Shown: positions 15,271 to 23,426, counted from the first letter of the stretch. The stretch: 23,426 bases of DNA from CAUPWF01 sp044425815 (GCA_044425815.1 JAWXVA010000037.1:1-23426); one strand, 5' to 3'. Translations and numbers: made by a program. The notes: generated from the sequence alone by a model not told the origin.

Positions 15271-15932
15271 AAACCTAATCCCTCTTCTACATATGCTATT
15301 CTCTCTAGCATTTCTTGATAAAATCCTTCTGCGTCTATCATATCTTTCACGTAGAATTGGTTCAACAAATACATGCTTACATTCTTCATAGCATCCTCTT
15401 CATCACTCTCAACAATGAGATGTTCTACTTTTTTCAAGAAGTAATGCCACGAAGAAATAAATAGTTGATTTTCTTTTACTTGACTACAGTCAATCCATTT
15501 ACTCACCTTTATCTTGGTTCGATTGGTTTTCGTACATTCATTAATCTGGAGAAAATATTGAAAACTTTCATCTTCGTAGATTCTACCTAGTGGAAATATT
15601 CTACAAATCCCTGGTCTATACGGGTGAATACTACAACGTCCATTATCATCTAGAAAACTGCATTGCCCTGAGTCATTGTTCATCTTGAGATTAGGTAATA
15701 TTATATGGTCTACAACATTCAACTCAATATATGTATTCATAAGTTCTTGAAAAGACATTCCTGTTCCTCGCTTAAGATTCCATATGTCAAGCGGATCCAA
15801 CACGATAGATTCTCCCATTCCTTTACAGCACGCAGAACACCCTTTACAATCTTGACAATCTGCCTTCACCATATCATGAATGCCGTACCTCTTCCCATCA
15901 CTTATTTTCTCTATATCTATCTCTCGTCTCAT
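15267..15932 (-). CDS. YkgJ-family cysteine cluster protein (CxxCxxCC)
   Basis: 221-aa soluble protein of the PF03692 type, thought to bind zinc or iron through clustered cysteines; the biochemical role is unknown. Seen: C26-x2-C29-x2-C32-x2-C35-C36 near the N terminus, then C91, C100, H103 in CSIHPYRPGIC, C110 and RIFPLGR, the classic family layout. The ATG at 15932 has GGAGGT five bases before it; the frame continues upstream to 15986 without a comparable site. Its stop overlaps the start of the HAD pseudogene by 4 bp, so the two were once coupled. Confidence 0.85.
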   Translation of the reverse strand: MRREIDIEKISDGKRYGIHDMVKADCQDCKGCSACCKGMGESIVLDPLDIWNLKRGTGMSFQELMNTYIELNVVDHIILPNLKMNNDSGQCSFLDDNGRCSIHPYRPGICRIFPLGRIYEDESFQYFLQINECTKTNRTKIKVSKWIDCSQVKENQLFISSWHYFLKKVEHLIVESDEEDAMKNVSMYLLNQFYVKDMIDAEGFYQEMLERIAYVEEGLGL

Positions 15933-16030
15933 ATTGACCTCCATCAACAAAGACTCTGCAATCATGTGAATGATACATAATTGCAAAGTCTCATTGGTTC
16001 TTTTACTTCTAATTTAAATTATATGCAATA

Positions 16031-17416
16031 CTATTTATTATCTTTACGTAAAAATACTCCGTATCCTTTGTATGTTTCATAAATATCCGCTTTACTTGTC
16101 ACTTCGTATAATGCATGCATTCCTAAAACAGGAACTCCACAATCTATTACATTCATGCCATATGCAGCCATGAGGTAAGCGATAGTTCCACCACCACCAA
16201 AATCTACTTTTCCTAGTTCAGCAGTTTGATAAACCACTTGGTTTTCTTCCATAATTCTTCTTAAGTCAGCTACAAATTCTGGACTTGCATCATTAGAACC
16301 ACTCTTCCCTCTTACTCCAGTATATTTATTAAATGACATCCCTTGTCCTAAAAATGCTGAATTTCTTGCTTCAAAACACTCTGCATAAAGTGGGTCATAT
16401 GCTGCACTTACATCAGATGATAACATATCTGATTTAGCTAATGCTCTTTTTAACTTAAGGCTAGAATACTCTCCTGTGCATTCCATAACTTCTGCCACTG
16501 AATTTTCGAATAACTTCGAGTTCATTCCTGTTGCGCCTACACTGCCAATCTCTTCTTTATCGGTTAAAATACAACATGCAGTACGTTTTACATCTTCTAA
16601 CTCTAGCATGGCAAGTAATGAGGTATATGCACAAACTCTATCATCTTGACCATAACCCATAATCATACTCTTGTCCAATCCACATTCACGTGCATTCATA
16701 GCTGGTACAATCTGTAACTCAGCTGATAAGAAATCATCTTCTTCGACATCATAAGCATCTTTGATCAATGTTAATATTGCTTTTTTTACAGCTTCTTTAT
16801 CTTCGTCATTATCTGGAATTGTTCCCACTAGTAAATCAAGTTTCTCACCTTCAATAAATTCATTTGCTGTCTTCTTATTCTGCTCTTTTCCTAAGTGTGG
16901 TAAAATATCAGTAATTACAAACACTGGATCTTCTTCCTTCTCTCCGATAGCAATCTGAACTTCTGTTCCATCTTTCCTAACAAGTATTCCGTGTAAAGAA
17001 AGTGGTGTTGACAACCATTGGTATTTCTTAATACCTCCATAATAATGGGTATCAAAGTATACAAGTCCTTTTTCTTCAAAAACTGGAACTTGTTTCAAAT
17101 CAATTCTTGGTGAATCGATATGCGCACCTAAAATATTCATACCTGTTTCTATCGAATCTTCTCCAATATGATACAACAAAATAGCTCTTCCCATATAAGC
17201 ATGATATACTTTGTCTCCTGCTTGTAGTTTTTCACCATTTGCAACAACTACTGTCAAATCTCTATATCCATGTTCTTCCGCTATACGTATTGTCTCCGTA
17301 ACACATTCTCTCTCTGTTTTCCCTGCATTTAAATAGTCTCGATATAGCCTGTTTACTTGTTCCACTTTTTTCAAATCTTCTGAATCGTATGTAGTCCATG
17401 CATTCTTTCTTTCCAT
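16031..17416 (-). CDS. M18-family zinc aminopeptidase
   Basis: 461-aa metallopeptidase removing N-terminal residues, cytosolic. M18 metal and catalytic positions are visible: H99 in GAHIDSPRID, D258/D259 in GYGQDDR, E288-E289 in DKEEIGSVGATG (catalytic base and ligand), D335 in KSDMLSSDVS and H434 in LGMHALYEV. The DTHYYGGIKKYQW loop (122-134) is typical of the family. AAAGGAG lies before the ATG, 17 bp after the relQ stop, so both genes form an operon. Substrate preference (acidic or neutral N termini) cannot be told from the sequence. Confidence 0.92.
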   Translation of the reverse strand: MERKNAWTTYDSEDLKKVEQVNRLYRDYLNAGKTERECVTETIRIAEEHGYRDLTVVVANGEKLQAGDKVYHAYMGRAILLYHIGEDSIETGMNILGAHIDSPRIDLKQVPVFEEKGLVYFDTHYYGGIKKYQWLSTPLSLHGILVRKDGTEVQIAIGEKEEDPVFVITDILPHLGKEQNKKTANEFIEGEKLDLLVGTIPDNDEDKEAVKKAILTLIKDAYDVEEDDFLSAELQIVPAMNARECGLDKSMIMGYGQDDRVCAYTSLLAMLELEDVKRTACCILTDKEEIGSVGATGMNSKLFENSVAEVMECTGEYSSLKLKRALAKSDMLSSDVSAAYDPLYAECFEARNSAFLGQGMSFNKYTGVRGKSGSNDASPEFVADLRRIMEENQVVYQTAELGKVDFGGGGTIAYLMAAYGMNVIDCGVPVLGMHALYEVTSKADIYETYKGYGVFLRKDNK

Positions 17417-17433
17417 CTCATTCTCCTTTAGTG

Positions 17434-18078
17434 TTATTTATTATCTTGATCAAGACATTCTAATATCGCTTGATTTAGATTCAGCATTCTTTCATCTAGC
17501 GCCGATACCATATCTGCGCATTCACGTAAATCCGTACTAATGTAATCTGGAGCATTCCCTTCAAACTTATAATATATCTTATGCTCTAAGCTAGCCCAAA
17601 AATCCATTGCAATCGTTCTGATTTGTATTTCCACCTTTGTGTCCACAACACTATCCGACAAAAAAATCGGTACAGAAATGAGCATATGATAACTTTTATA
17701 TCCACTCTCCTTTGGATTTTTAATATAATCCTTGATTGTCACAACTTTCAAATCACTTTGGTTTCCAATCATCTCCGCCAACCGGTAAATATCCGAGGTA
17801 AAGGAGCAGATTAGTCTAACACCCGCTATATCGTTGATATGTGTAATCATATTCTCAATAGAATCTTCGTATCCATAACGTCGCAGTTTTTTCACAATAC
17901 TCTCTGGAGTCTTAATTCTCGTTTTGATGTGTTCAATTGGATTGTAACGATGTACATGTTGGAATTCATCATTCAAAATCTCTAGTTTTGTGCCTACTTC
18001 TTTCAATGCCGAATTATACAGAAACATAATGGTTTTCCAGCTATCTACATCTTCATATTCCTTTAGTTTATAGTCCAT
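17434..18078 (-). CDS. relQ: Small alarmone synthetase, RelQ/YjbM type GTP pyrophosphokinase
   Basis: 214-aa single-domain (p)ppGpp synthetase that transfers pyrophosphate from ATP to GTP or GDP. The RelA/SpoT synthetase signatures are present: RIKTPESIVKKLRRYG (54-69), NDIAGVRLICSF (82-93), ESGYKSYH (124-131) and VEIQIRTIAMDFWASLEHK (149-167). No HD hydrolase, TGS or ACT domains are present, so it is a SAS and not a long Rel. The length and C-terminal helix fit RelQ, which forms tetramers in Bacillus. GGGGAG precedes the ATG. It is cotranscribed with the aminopeptidase, which may link stringent signalling and peptide turnover (inference). Confidence 0.9.
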   Translation of the reverse strand: MDYKLKEYEDVDSWKTIMFLYNSALKEVGTKLEILNDEFQHVHRYNPIEHIKTRIKTPESIVKKLRRYGYEDSIENMITHINDIAGVRLICSFTSDIYRLAEMIGNQSDLKVVTIKDYIKNPKESGYKSYHMLISVPIFLSDSVVDTKVEIQIRTIAMDFWASLEHKIYYKFEGNAPDYISTDLRECADMVSALDERMLNLNQAILECLDQDNK

Positions 18079-18114
18079 AATTAATACTCCCCTCTTTACA
18101 TATTTTACTTAAAT

Positions 18115-18143
18115 AGTATACCATATTGCAAAAGAATTGTCTT
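18115..18143 (-). promoter_or_regulatory. Candidate relQ promoter
   Basis: Minus strand AAGACA (complement of 18138-18143) and TATACT (complement of 18115-18120) are spaced by 17 bases, about 37 bp before the relQ ATG. The -10 is good, the -35 is 4/6. Confidence 0.45.
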
Positions 18144-18197
18144 TGCATATTCCGAATTTTAAGAACTATCCTTGTTCTTTTTTCTATCACTTTCCGT

Positions 18198-19262
18198 CTA
18201 TAGTTCTAGTTTCATATCGCCATAACGTATCCATTTCGCTTTTCTAAATCCTTCTGAAATAAACAAAGTAATCATCGCTGGTAATACAATATGCATTGCG
18301 ATAATTTGAATTAGTAATGTCTGATCTGGCACACTTCCTGACATCGTTTGCCAAGTAGTTATCTGACCCACTAAACCTGCTGTCCCCATTCCCGATCCAG
18401 CTGCACTATTCTTCATTTCTAATACGACTGTTCCTATTGGTCCTAATATGGCACTAGCTATAATCGGCGGTAGCCAAATGATAGGTCTACGCACAATATT
18501 CGGTACTTGTAACATCGATGTTCCTATGCCTTGTGCCAAAAATCCACTAAATCTATTTTCACGGTAGCTTGCCACTGCAAATCCCACCATATTACAACAA
18601 CATCCAATCGTTGCCGCGCCTGCTGCTAAGCCTGATAAATCTAGAACAATTCCAATTGCTGCAGAGCTAATTGGCATAGTAAGAAACATTCCCATCAATA
18701 CCGCTACTACAATGCCCATAATAAAAGGCTGTTGCTCGGTTCCCCAGTTCACTAGTGCACCTAAACTCTTCATGAAGCTAGATATGCTAGGTCCTATAAA
18801 CAATCCCGCTACCGCTCCCGTTCCTATCGTAACAATTGGCGCTACTATCAAATCTACATTTGTCTTTCCTGCTACCAAATGGCCACAAGTAATTCCAACA
18901 AGCGCAGCGATAAAAGCTCCTAACGGTTCCCCTACACCTACATAATTTAATGCACCATCTACCACTAAGGTTCCTGCTAGGAGCGAAGTTGCATAACCAC
19001 CAATCATACCTGCTGTTGCTGCCGATAAGGTAACAAGCACAGATTCACGATATTTCACTGCTACGCCTACACCAATCCCTGCACTCATCATCGATGCTGC
19101 TACTTTTCCGATTGCATAAATTGTATTTCCTATGTCACCTCCTACCAAGGTCCCAATTTGCTGGATGATCGTTCCCATGATTAATGTTGAAAACAATCCC
19201 AAAGCCATTCCACTTAACCCATCAATAAAGATATGGTTCATTATATTTTTTACCGTCCTCAT
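18198..19262 (-). CDS. PTS EIIC-like multispanning membrane protein (PTS_EIIC_2 family)
   Basis: 354-aa integral membrane protein with roughly eight to ten hydrophobic segments and many Gly/Ala-rich helices. The N terminus NIMNHIFIDGLSGMALGLF, the GVGEPLGAF segment and VGFAVASYRENRFSG resemble the PF13303-type 'PTS transporter subunit IIC' proteins. No EIIA or EIIB domain is fused, and none is encoded beside it. Substrate unknown. AAGGAAG precedes the ATG. It is monocistronic, with a 119-bp gap to relQ, and divergent from the 86-aa gene. Confidence 0.75.
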   Translation of the reverse strand: MRTVKNIMNHIFIDGLSGMALGLFSTLIMGTIIQQIGTLVGGDIGNTIYAIGKVAASMMSAGIGVGVAVKYRESVLVTLSAATAGMIGGYATSLLAGTLVVDGALNYVGVGEPLGAFIAALVGITCGHLVAGKTNVDLIVAPIVTIGTGAVAGLFIGPSISSFMKSLGALVNWGTEQQPFIMGIVVAVLMGMFLTMPISSAAIGIVLDLSGLAAGAATIGCCCNMVGFAVASYRENRFSGFLAQGIGTSMLQVPNIVRRPIIWLPPIIASAILGPIGTVVLEMKNSAAGSGMGTAGLVGQITTWQTMSGSVPDQTLLIQIIAMHIVLPAMITLFISEGFRKAKWIRYGDMKLEL

Positions 19263-19335
19263 TCTCGTCTTCCTTTCTTATTTTCTTATCTTGTCTCACG
19301 TTATTTTTCTATCACACTTCTTATTTTACTATACT

Positions 19336-19363
19336 AATATACCATACAGTGTTATAATTGCAA
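19336..19363 (-). promoter_or_regulatory. Candidate promoter of the EIIC-like gene
   Basis: Minus strand TTGCAA (19358-19363) and TATATT (complement of 19336-19341) are 16 bases apart, about 75 bp before the start. It lies in the 186-bp divergent region shared with the 86-aa gene. Confidence 0.35.
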
Positions 19364-19448
19364 GAGCTTCAAAATACGTCAAAGAATGCTCTCAAATAAT
19401 CACTATATAGTTCACACTATGAATTACGTATAAACTAAGGAGGAACTT

Positions 19449-19709
19449 ATGCGAATCTGGGGAAAAATTTTCAAAAACAACCGAATGCTTCGTGATATCG
19501 TCATAGAAGATTATAGTAACGAAACACGTACTCATAAGATCTTTCATGCTATAGAAGAAATATGTTATGAATTCGATTTAAGTAAACCAATTTGGCTAGA
19601 CAGTACCGTAGCAGATTTCAAAAGACATGCTAAGTGCCGATTTACATCAGATAATTTTATCGATACTATCGAATTTGATTTTCTAGAATTTCATGTAATT
19701 GAGGAATAA
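19449..19709 (+). CDS. Small conserved protein of unknown function (86 aa)
   Basis: Begins at ATG with a strong AAGGAGG eight bases before it and ends just before a well-formed terminator, so it is a true gene. The 86-aa product is acidic at its C terminus, with alternating charged and aromatic residues (KPIWLDSTVADF, SDNFIDTIEFDFLEF). There is no signal peptide, no membrane span and no known catalytic motif. It resembles small hypothetical proteins I associate with Lachnospiraceae, but I cannot assign a function. It stands alone on the plus strand between the EIIC-like gene and the phosphate transporter. Confidence 0.8.
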   Translation: MRIWGKIFKNNRMLRDIVIEDYSNETRTHKIFHAIEEICYEFDLSKPIWLDSTVADFKRHAKCRFTSDNFIDTIEFDFLEFHVIEE

Positions 19710-19745
19710 CAAATATTTCACCGATTCAAGGTGATAGCCTTTCAA

Positions 19746-19789
19746 AAAAATCCGTAGCAATCTACTTCATGTGATTACTACGGATTTTT
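19746..19789. terminator. Bidirectional intrinsic terminator
   Basis: Arms AAAAATCCGTAG (19746-19757) and CTACGGATTTTT (19778-19789) are fully complementary, and pairing continues inward with one bulge (AATC/GATT). With T-runs on both strands it can end both the 86-aa gene and the converging Na/Pi transporter gene, whose stop is seven bases away. Confidence 0.88.
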
Positions 19790-19795
19790 GATTTA

Positions 19796-21436
19796 TTATG
19801 CTAAGTTTTCTAATACTTCTTCTGCGATATTTCTAGAGTGATCTGAAATACGTTCAAGACAAATTAAAGTATCAAGGAATACAATTCCTGCTTGTGTATT
19901 ACATTGATTATTTGCTAAGCGTTTAATATGTTTTGTACGAAGATGAATTTCTAATCCATCAGCTTCTGTTTCTTTTTCTATAACCTTTAATGCCATTTCT
20001 TTGTCAAGTCCTTCTAATGCCTTAATCGCATAGATAAAGCTATCTGCACAAACATCCAGCATCTCTCTTAATTCTTCCGTACCTTCATCTGTAAATGCAA
20101 TACCATTCTCTTTCAATGACTGTGCGTATTCTGCTACATTTTCACAGTAGTCACTAATACGTTTTATATCAGTTACGACTGACAACAATCTTGCAACTTC
20201 TTCATGCTCTTTTTCTGTAATCTGAAGAGATCCAAGCTTGATTGTGTAATCCGTAATTTCTGCTGCTAGTTTATCTACTACTTTTTCTTTTTCTTTGATA
20301 CCTGAAATATATCCATGATTTCTAGTAAATAATACTTCCTTTGTCGTATCTATCGTCTCTATTACCAACGTACCCATACGGATAATTTCTTTGACCGTCG
20401 TTTGTAATGCAATGGAAGGTGTCTGTAACATACGATCATCTAAGTGCGCTACATTTTCTTCAAGTCCTTCATCTTCAGCCTTATTAAGTTTCTTCGCCAT
20501 CTTCACAATCCAACCAGATGCTGGGAATAATAATACTGTTGTACCTATATTAAATAGTGTATGAACGATACTGATTTCTGTCTGAGAAATCATACCTGCT
20601 CCCATCGTCTTGTTAATCACCATAAAATATACGATTGCAATAACGCTAAAAATGACCGATCCGATAATATTAAATAGTAAATGCATCAATGCTGCTGTTT
20701 TCGCATTCTTCTTCGCACCAATACTTGATAACATCGCTGTCACACAAGTTCCGATATTTTGTCCCATAATGATATATACAGCTGCACTAAATGGCACTAA
20801 TCCTGCTGCCGCTAAACTCTGTAATATACCTACTGAAGCTGAAGAACTTTGAATAATTGCAGTTACAAATGCTCCTGCTAAAATCCCTAGCAATGGATTC
20901 GTTCCAAGTGCTACGAACATGTCTACAAACGCCTCTGATTCACGTAATGGTGATACTGCGGATGACATCGTAGAAATACCTACGAATAATAAACCGAACC
21001 CAATTGCAATATTCGATATGTACTTAGATGTTTTTCTTTTTGCTGTCAACATGATAACCACACCTATCATGATAACTAATGGTGCAAGGGTTGTTGGGCT
21101 CAAGAAATCTGCCCACTCTGCCGATGATACTAACCATCCTGTAACTGTTGTACCGATATTAGCACCCATAATAACACCAATTGCTTGTGTTAAATTCATA
21201 ATACCTGCATTAACAAATCCGACAACCATAACAGTCGTTGCTGAAGAGCTCTGAATAACTGCGGTAATAAACGCTCCTAGACAGACCCCAAAGAACTTAT
21301 TCTTTGTCAATGCCTCTAATAATGATTTCATCTTATTTCCTGCTGCATTCTCCAAACCATCTGCCATGATTTGCATCCCATAAATAAACATACCTAGCCC
21401 CCCTAGGAATGGGATGAGAATATTCACATAATCCAT
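19796..21436 (-). CDS. Na/Pi cotransporter with PhoU-like C-terminal domain
   Basis: 546-aa inner-membrane protein of the NptA/YjbB type (Na_Pi_cotrans, PF02690). The family's duplicated motif appears twice: QSSSATT at 62-68 and QSSSAS at 196-201, each followed by a GxNIGT box (GANIGTT 91-97; GQNIGT 225-230), marking two inverted half-domains. After the last membrane segment (about 300-312) a cytosolic helical region of about 220 residues resembles PhoU and may sense phosphate or gate export. AAGGAG is seven bases before the ATG. It is monocistronic, preceded by a PHO-box-like array and followed by a bidirectional terminator. Direction of transport (uptake or export) cannot be read from the sequence. 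Confidence 0.9.
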   Translation of the reverse strand: MDYVNILIPFLGGLGMFIYGMQIMADGLENAAGNKMKSLLEALTKNKFFGVCLGAFITAVIQSSSATTVMVVGFVNAGIMNLTQAIGVIMGANIGTTVTGWLVSSAEWADFLSPTTLAPLVIMIGVVIMLTAKRKTSKYISNIAIGFGLLFVGISTMSSAVSPLRESEAFVDMFVALGTNPLLGILAGAFVTAIIQSSSASVGILQSLAAAGLVPFSAAVYIIMGQNIGTCVTAMLSSIGAKKNAKTAALMHLLFNIIGSVIFSVIAIVYFMVINKTMGAGMISQTEISIVHTLFNIGTTVLLFPASGWIVKMAKKLNKAEDEGLEENVAHLDDRMLQTPSIALQTTVKEIIRMGTLVIETIDTTKEVLFTRNHGYISGIKEKEKVVDKLAAEITDYTIKLGSLQITEKEHEEVARLLSVVTDIKRISDYCENVAEYAQSLKENGIAFTDEGTEELREMLDVCADSFIYAIKALEGLDKEMALKVIEKETEADGLEIHLRTKHIKRLANNQCNTQAGIVFLDTLICLERISDHSRNIAEEVLENLA

Positions 21437-21470
21437 GTCTTTTCTCCTTTTTCACATGAGTTTCTTTCTG

Positions 21471-21543
21471 ATTTTACATAAATTTTACATAGTATTAACA
21501 TGTGCTTAACTTTGTATTAACTACATCTTAACACCTTCTTTAC
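21471..21543 (-). promoter_or_regulatory. PHO-box-like array: seven direct repeats at 11-bp spacing
   Basis: On the plus strand the 7-mers at 21471, 21482, 21493, 21504, 21515, 21526 and 21537 read ATTTTAC, ATTTTAC, TATTAAC, GCTTAAC, TATTAAC, TCTTAAC and TCTTTAC; every start is exactly 11 bases from the next. In the gene's direction this is GTTAANN repeated. Firmicute PhoP boxes are TTAACA-like direct repeats at this period. The gene-proximal copy (TAAAAT) may double as the -10, 35 bp before the start. Confidence 0.7.
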
Positions 21544-21646
21544 AATATCATTTTCACCCCTAAAATTCAACAATTTTCTGCATATAAATACTAACAATAT
21601 CTAGCAATTTTGAAGCGCTATTTACAGTAACATTACACAGTTTTAA

Positions 21647-22003
21647 CTATTTTTTCATTTTTGTTTTAAAAGTAAAAGATGCTAAATATGCAAATACTAA
21701 TGCTGCAGAAATTCCGCCTGCTCCTGCCTCGAATCCCCCCAAGAAAATTCCTATCACACCTTTTTCATCTACTGCTGCTTTTACACCTTGCCACAATACA
21801 TTCCCGAAACCTAAAAGTGGTACACTTGCACCTGCTCCCGCAAACGCTTGAAATGGTTCATATAGTCCAAAGAATCCTAGAATCGCCCCCGTACATACTA
21901 GTAGAACCATAATTCTTCCTGGCATCAGCTTCGTCTTATCTAAAAGGATTTGCACCATTGCGCAAATTCCACCCCCTACTATAAAAGCAATTATATATTC
22001 CAT
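21647..22003 (-). CDS. spoVAE: Stage V sporulation protein AE (SpoVAEb type)
   Basis: 118-aa hydrophobic protein of the SpoVA channel, which moves dipicolinic acid (DPA) into the forespore and out at germination. Three to four membrane segments are apparent, and the family pattern GFGNVLWQGVKAAVDEKG followed by GIFLGGFEAGAGG is clear. It ends in a basic KTKMKK tail. GGAG precedes the ATG by six bases. It is the last gene of the spoVA group, 62 bp after spoVAD; no separate soluble SpoVAEa gene lies between them. Confidence 0.9.
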   Translation of the reverse strand: MEYIIAFIVGGGICAMVQILLDKTKLMPGRIMVLLVCTGAILGFFGLYEPFQAFAGAGASVPLLGFGNVLWQGVKAAVDEKGVIGIFLGGFEAGAGGISAALVFAYLASFTFKTKMKK

Positions 22004-22065
22004 ACCGTCTCCTTATGATTTTCTTTCTCTATTTCTTTATTTCTCTCATTCATTTTCTTCTCAAA

Positions 22066-23085
22066 TCAATCTATACTGTGATGTTCCAACACAATTGCAT
22101 GTGCGATTGCTGGTATACTTTGTCCTTCATTAAAACTAACCGTAGATTGCAAAGCTCCTGTCGGTACAAATAATACGCGTTTCCATTCTCCGCTTTCTAA
22201 TTTCGGTAAAACATAGGCTCCTAATGTAGTCGCTGCGCATCCACAACCACTTCCACCCGCATGAGTCTTTTGTTTTTCTGGATCATAAATTAATTTTCCA
22301 CAATCTAAATGAATCCCAGAAATATCTATTGCTTCTGCTTGCAAAAATTCAATGAGAATTTCACTTCCTATATAACCCAAATCTCCTGTAATAATTTTGT
22401 CATAATAACTCGCTTGTCTCTCTAAATCAGATAAATGACATTTAATTGTATCTACTGCTGCTGGTGCCATACAAGCCCCCATATTTTGAGCTTCTTTTAA
22501 TCCATAATCTACTATTTTTCCTATCGTAATCTCTGGTATTTTCACCTTACTTTCTTTTGTCCCTATGATAAATGCCCCACTACCTGTCACAGTCCATTGC
22601 GATGATAGCGGACGTTGATTTGCATATAGCAGCGGAAAACGAAACTCTTTTTCTGCACTGGCGAAATGGCTAGATGTGACTGCCAAGACATTAGATCCAT
22701 ATCCGCCCGCCACCGTCATTGCTGATAGTGCTAGTGCTTCACCAGAGGTTGAGCATGCTCCATAAAGCCCAAATAGTGGAATGTGTAGTTGTTCAACTCC
22801 TAGTGACGTGGCGATTCCTTGCCGAAGCAAATCTCCACCAAATAAATACCGTACGTCTTCGGGCGTAATTCCTGCATTATCTAATACCTTTTTACATACT
22901 CGTTTCTGCATTTCGCTTTCTGCCGCTTCCCATGTGTCCATCCCAAACATATCATCTTCATCATATCGTTCAAAGCACATTCCTATTGGTCCCTCTTTTT
23001 CTTTTTTGCTAACGATAGTGGCTGCACTTATGATATGAGGCGCTACTTGAAACTGCATACTTTGTCTTCCTATTTCCTGCGTCAT
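22066..23085 (-). CDS. spoVAD: Stage V sporulation protein AD, DPA-binding
   Basis: Thiolase-fold protein of the SpoVA complex; in Bacillus it binds DPA and sits at the inner spore membrane. With the start at 23085 it is 339 aa, the usual size, and begins MTQEIGRQSMQFQVAP. Signatures: SKKEKEGPIG, LFGGDLLRQ, YGACSTSGEALAL (Cys at residue 111), ITGDLGYIGSE and HAGGSGCGCAA. The frame extends upstream to an ATG at 23130, but that would overlap the preceding 57-aa gene and has no ribosome site; the 23085 ATG has a modest GGAAG. The fold resembles FabH, but the CSTSGEALAL context is specific to SpoVAD. Confidence 0.93.
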   Translation of the reverse strand: MTQEIGRQSMQFQVAPHIISAATIVSKKEKEGPIGMCFERYDEDDMFGMDTWEAAESEMQKRVCKKVLDNAGITPEDVRYLFGGDLLRQGIATSLGVEQLHIPLFGLYGACSTSGEALALSAMTVAGGYGSNVLAVTSSHFASAEKEFRFPLLYANQRPLSSQWTVTGSGAFIIGTKESKVKIPEITIGKIVDYGLKEAQNMGACMAPAAVDTIKCHLSDLERQASYYDKIITGDLGYIGSEILIEFLQAEAIDISGIHLDCGKLIYDPEKQKTHAGGSGCGCAATTLGAYVLPKLESGEWKRVLFVPTGALQSTVSFNEGQSIPAIAHAIVLEHHSID

Positions 23086-23122
23086 ATTTTTCTTCCACTC
23101 CCTTCCTATCTTGTCCATTATT

Positions 23123-23296
23123 CTATCCATGAATCTTACTTACAAACTTATCCATGTCTTTTTTATTCTCAATTTTCATACTTTTTTTTATAATTTTCTG
23201 TTTCTTTTTATCTGATAAATTTGCGTACACCTCTAATGCTTCACTATCCATTGCAAGGCTCATTCCAAGTCGAATAGGCACCTCTTCTTTTAGCAT
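23123..23296 (-). CDS. Small 57-aa protein between spoVAC and spoVAD, function unknown
   Basis: Starts at ATG 23296 with AAGGAG six bases upstream and stops at TAG 23123-23125. The 57-residue product begins MLKEEVPIRLGMSLAMDSEA and continues into a lysine-rich helical stretch (LSDKKKQKIIKKSMKI) ending DMDKFVSKIHG. It has no membrane segment or signal peptide and is predicted helical and basic. It is co-directional with the spoVA genes and spaced for cotranscription, so it is probably made in the forespore along with them. I do not recognise a described family. Confidence 0.72.
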   Translation of the reverse strand: MLKEEVPIRLGMSLAMDSEALEVYANLSDKKKQKIIKKSMKIENKKDMDKFVSKIHG

Positions 23297-23348
23297 AATT
23301 GCTCCTTCTTTCTCGACAATTTATTAGATACCAAATCATACACTTCCA

Positions 23349-23426
23349 TCACATCAACCCTGCAATTTGCAGTAAGTAATATATCACACCTAATGTCCAA
23401 CTAATAAAAACACCATATAAAATCAC
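23349..23426 (-). CDS. spoVAC: Probable spoVAC, C-terminal end (truncated by window edge)
   Basis: The last 25 residues of a membrane protein, VILYGVFISWTLGVIYYLLQ and five more, end at TGA 23349-23351. The segment lines up with the last membrane helix of Bacillus SpoVAC (VIVFGVVAAYIVGMIRF) as I recall it, and spoVAC is the expected upstream neighbour of spoVAD. The rest lies outside the window. Confidence 0.65.
   Translation of the reverse strand: MILYGVFISWTLGVIYYLLQIAGLM

Noticed and set aside
18160..18180. AAGAAC/GTTCTT hairpin followed by a T-run as a terminator of the EIIC-like gene
   Set aside because: The T-run is on the plus strand, where no gene ends; on the minus strand the stem is short and followed by AAAATT.

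Overview
The window is a low-GC chromosome segment from an endospore-forming, anaerobic Firmicute, most likely a Clostridia/Lachnospiraceae-type organism. Three things point there: a spoVA locus, a type II fatty acid synthesis (FAS II) operon using FabK and a fused AccD-AccA carboxyltransferase, and an Rpn/PDDEXK nuclease gene. Species cannot be named from sequence alone. Nearly all genes lie on the minus strand; only an adenosine deaminase gene (681-1619) and a small orphan gene (19449-19709) are on the plus strand.

Layout: (1) 1-603 is a non-coding, doubly palindromic repeat element with 20-bp terminal inverted repeats. (2) 681-1619 is add. (3) 12784 down to 1585 is one long leftward FAS II unit in the order fabH, acpP, fabK, fabD, fabG, fabF, accB, fabZ, accC, accDA fusion, a FabX/NMO-like flavoprotein, and a MarR-family FabT-like regulator. 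A FabT-type palindrome overlaps the -10 of the promoter in front of fabH, so the last gene of the operon probably represses the first promoter. (4) 12987-13844 is an Rpn-family nuclease. (5) 14245-15932 holds xpt, a HAD phosphatase pseudogene with an internal deletion, and a CxxC-cluster protein. (6) 16031-18078 holds an M18 aminopeptidase and a RelQ-type small alarmone synthetase. (7) 18198-19262 is a stand-alone PTS EIIC-like membrane protein. (8) 19796-21436 is a Na/Pi cotransporter with a PhoU-like tail, preceded by a seven-copy 11-bp direct repeat that looks like a PHO box array. (9) 21647-23426 is the end of a spoVA operon (spoVAC tail, an uncharacterised 57-aa gene, spoVAD, spoVAEb).

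How the parts fit: AccB/AccC/AccDA make malonyl-CoA, FabD loads it on AcpP, FabH starts the chain, and FabF, FabG, FabZ and FabK elongate it. No FabA, FabM or FabN is present. The FabX-like protein has an FMN-barrel fold and a four-Cys motif resembling the [4Fe-4S] site of Helicobacter pylori FabX, so it is a candidate for the step that introduces the cis double bond. This is the most interesting hypothesis in the window.

All calls come from reading translations and motifs by eye; no database search was run.
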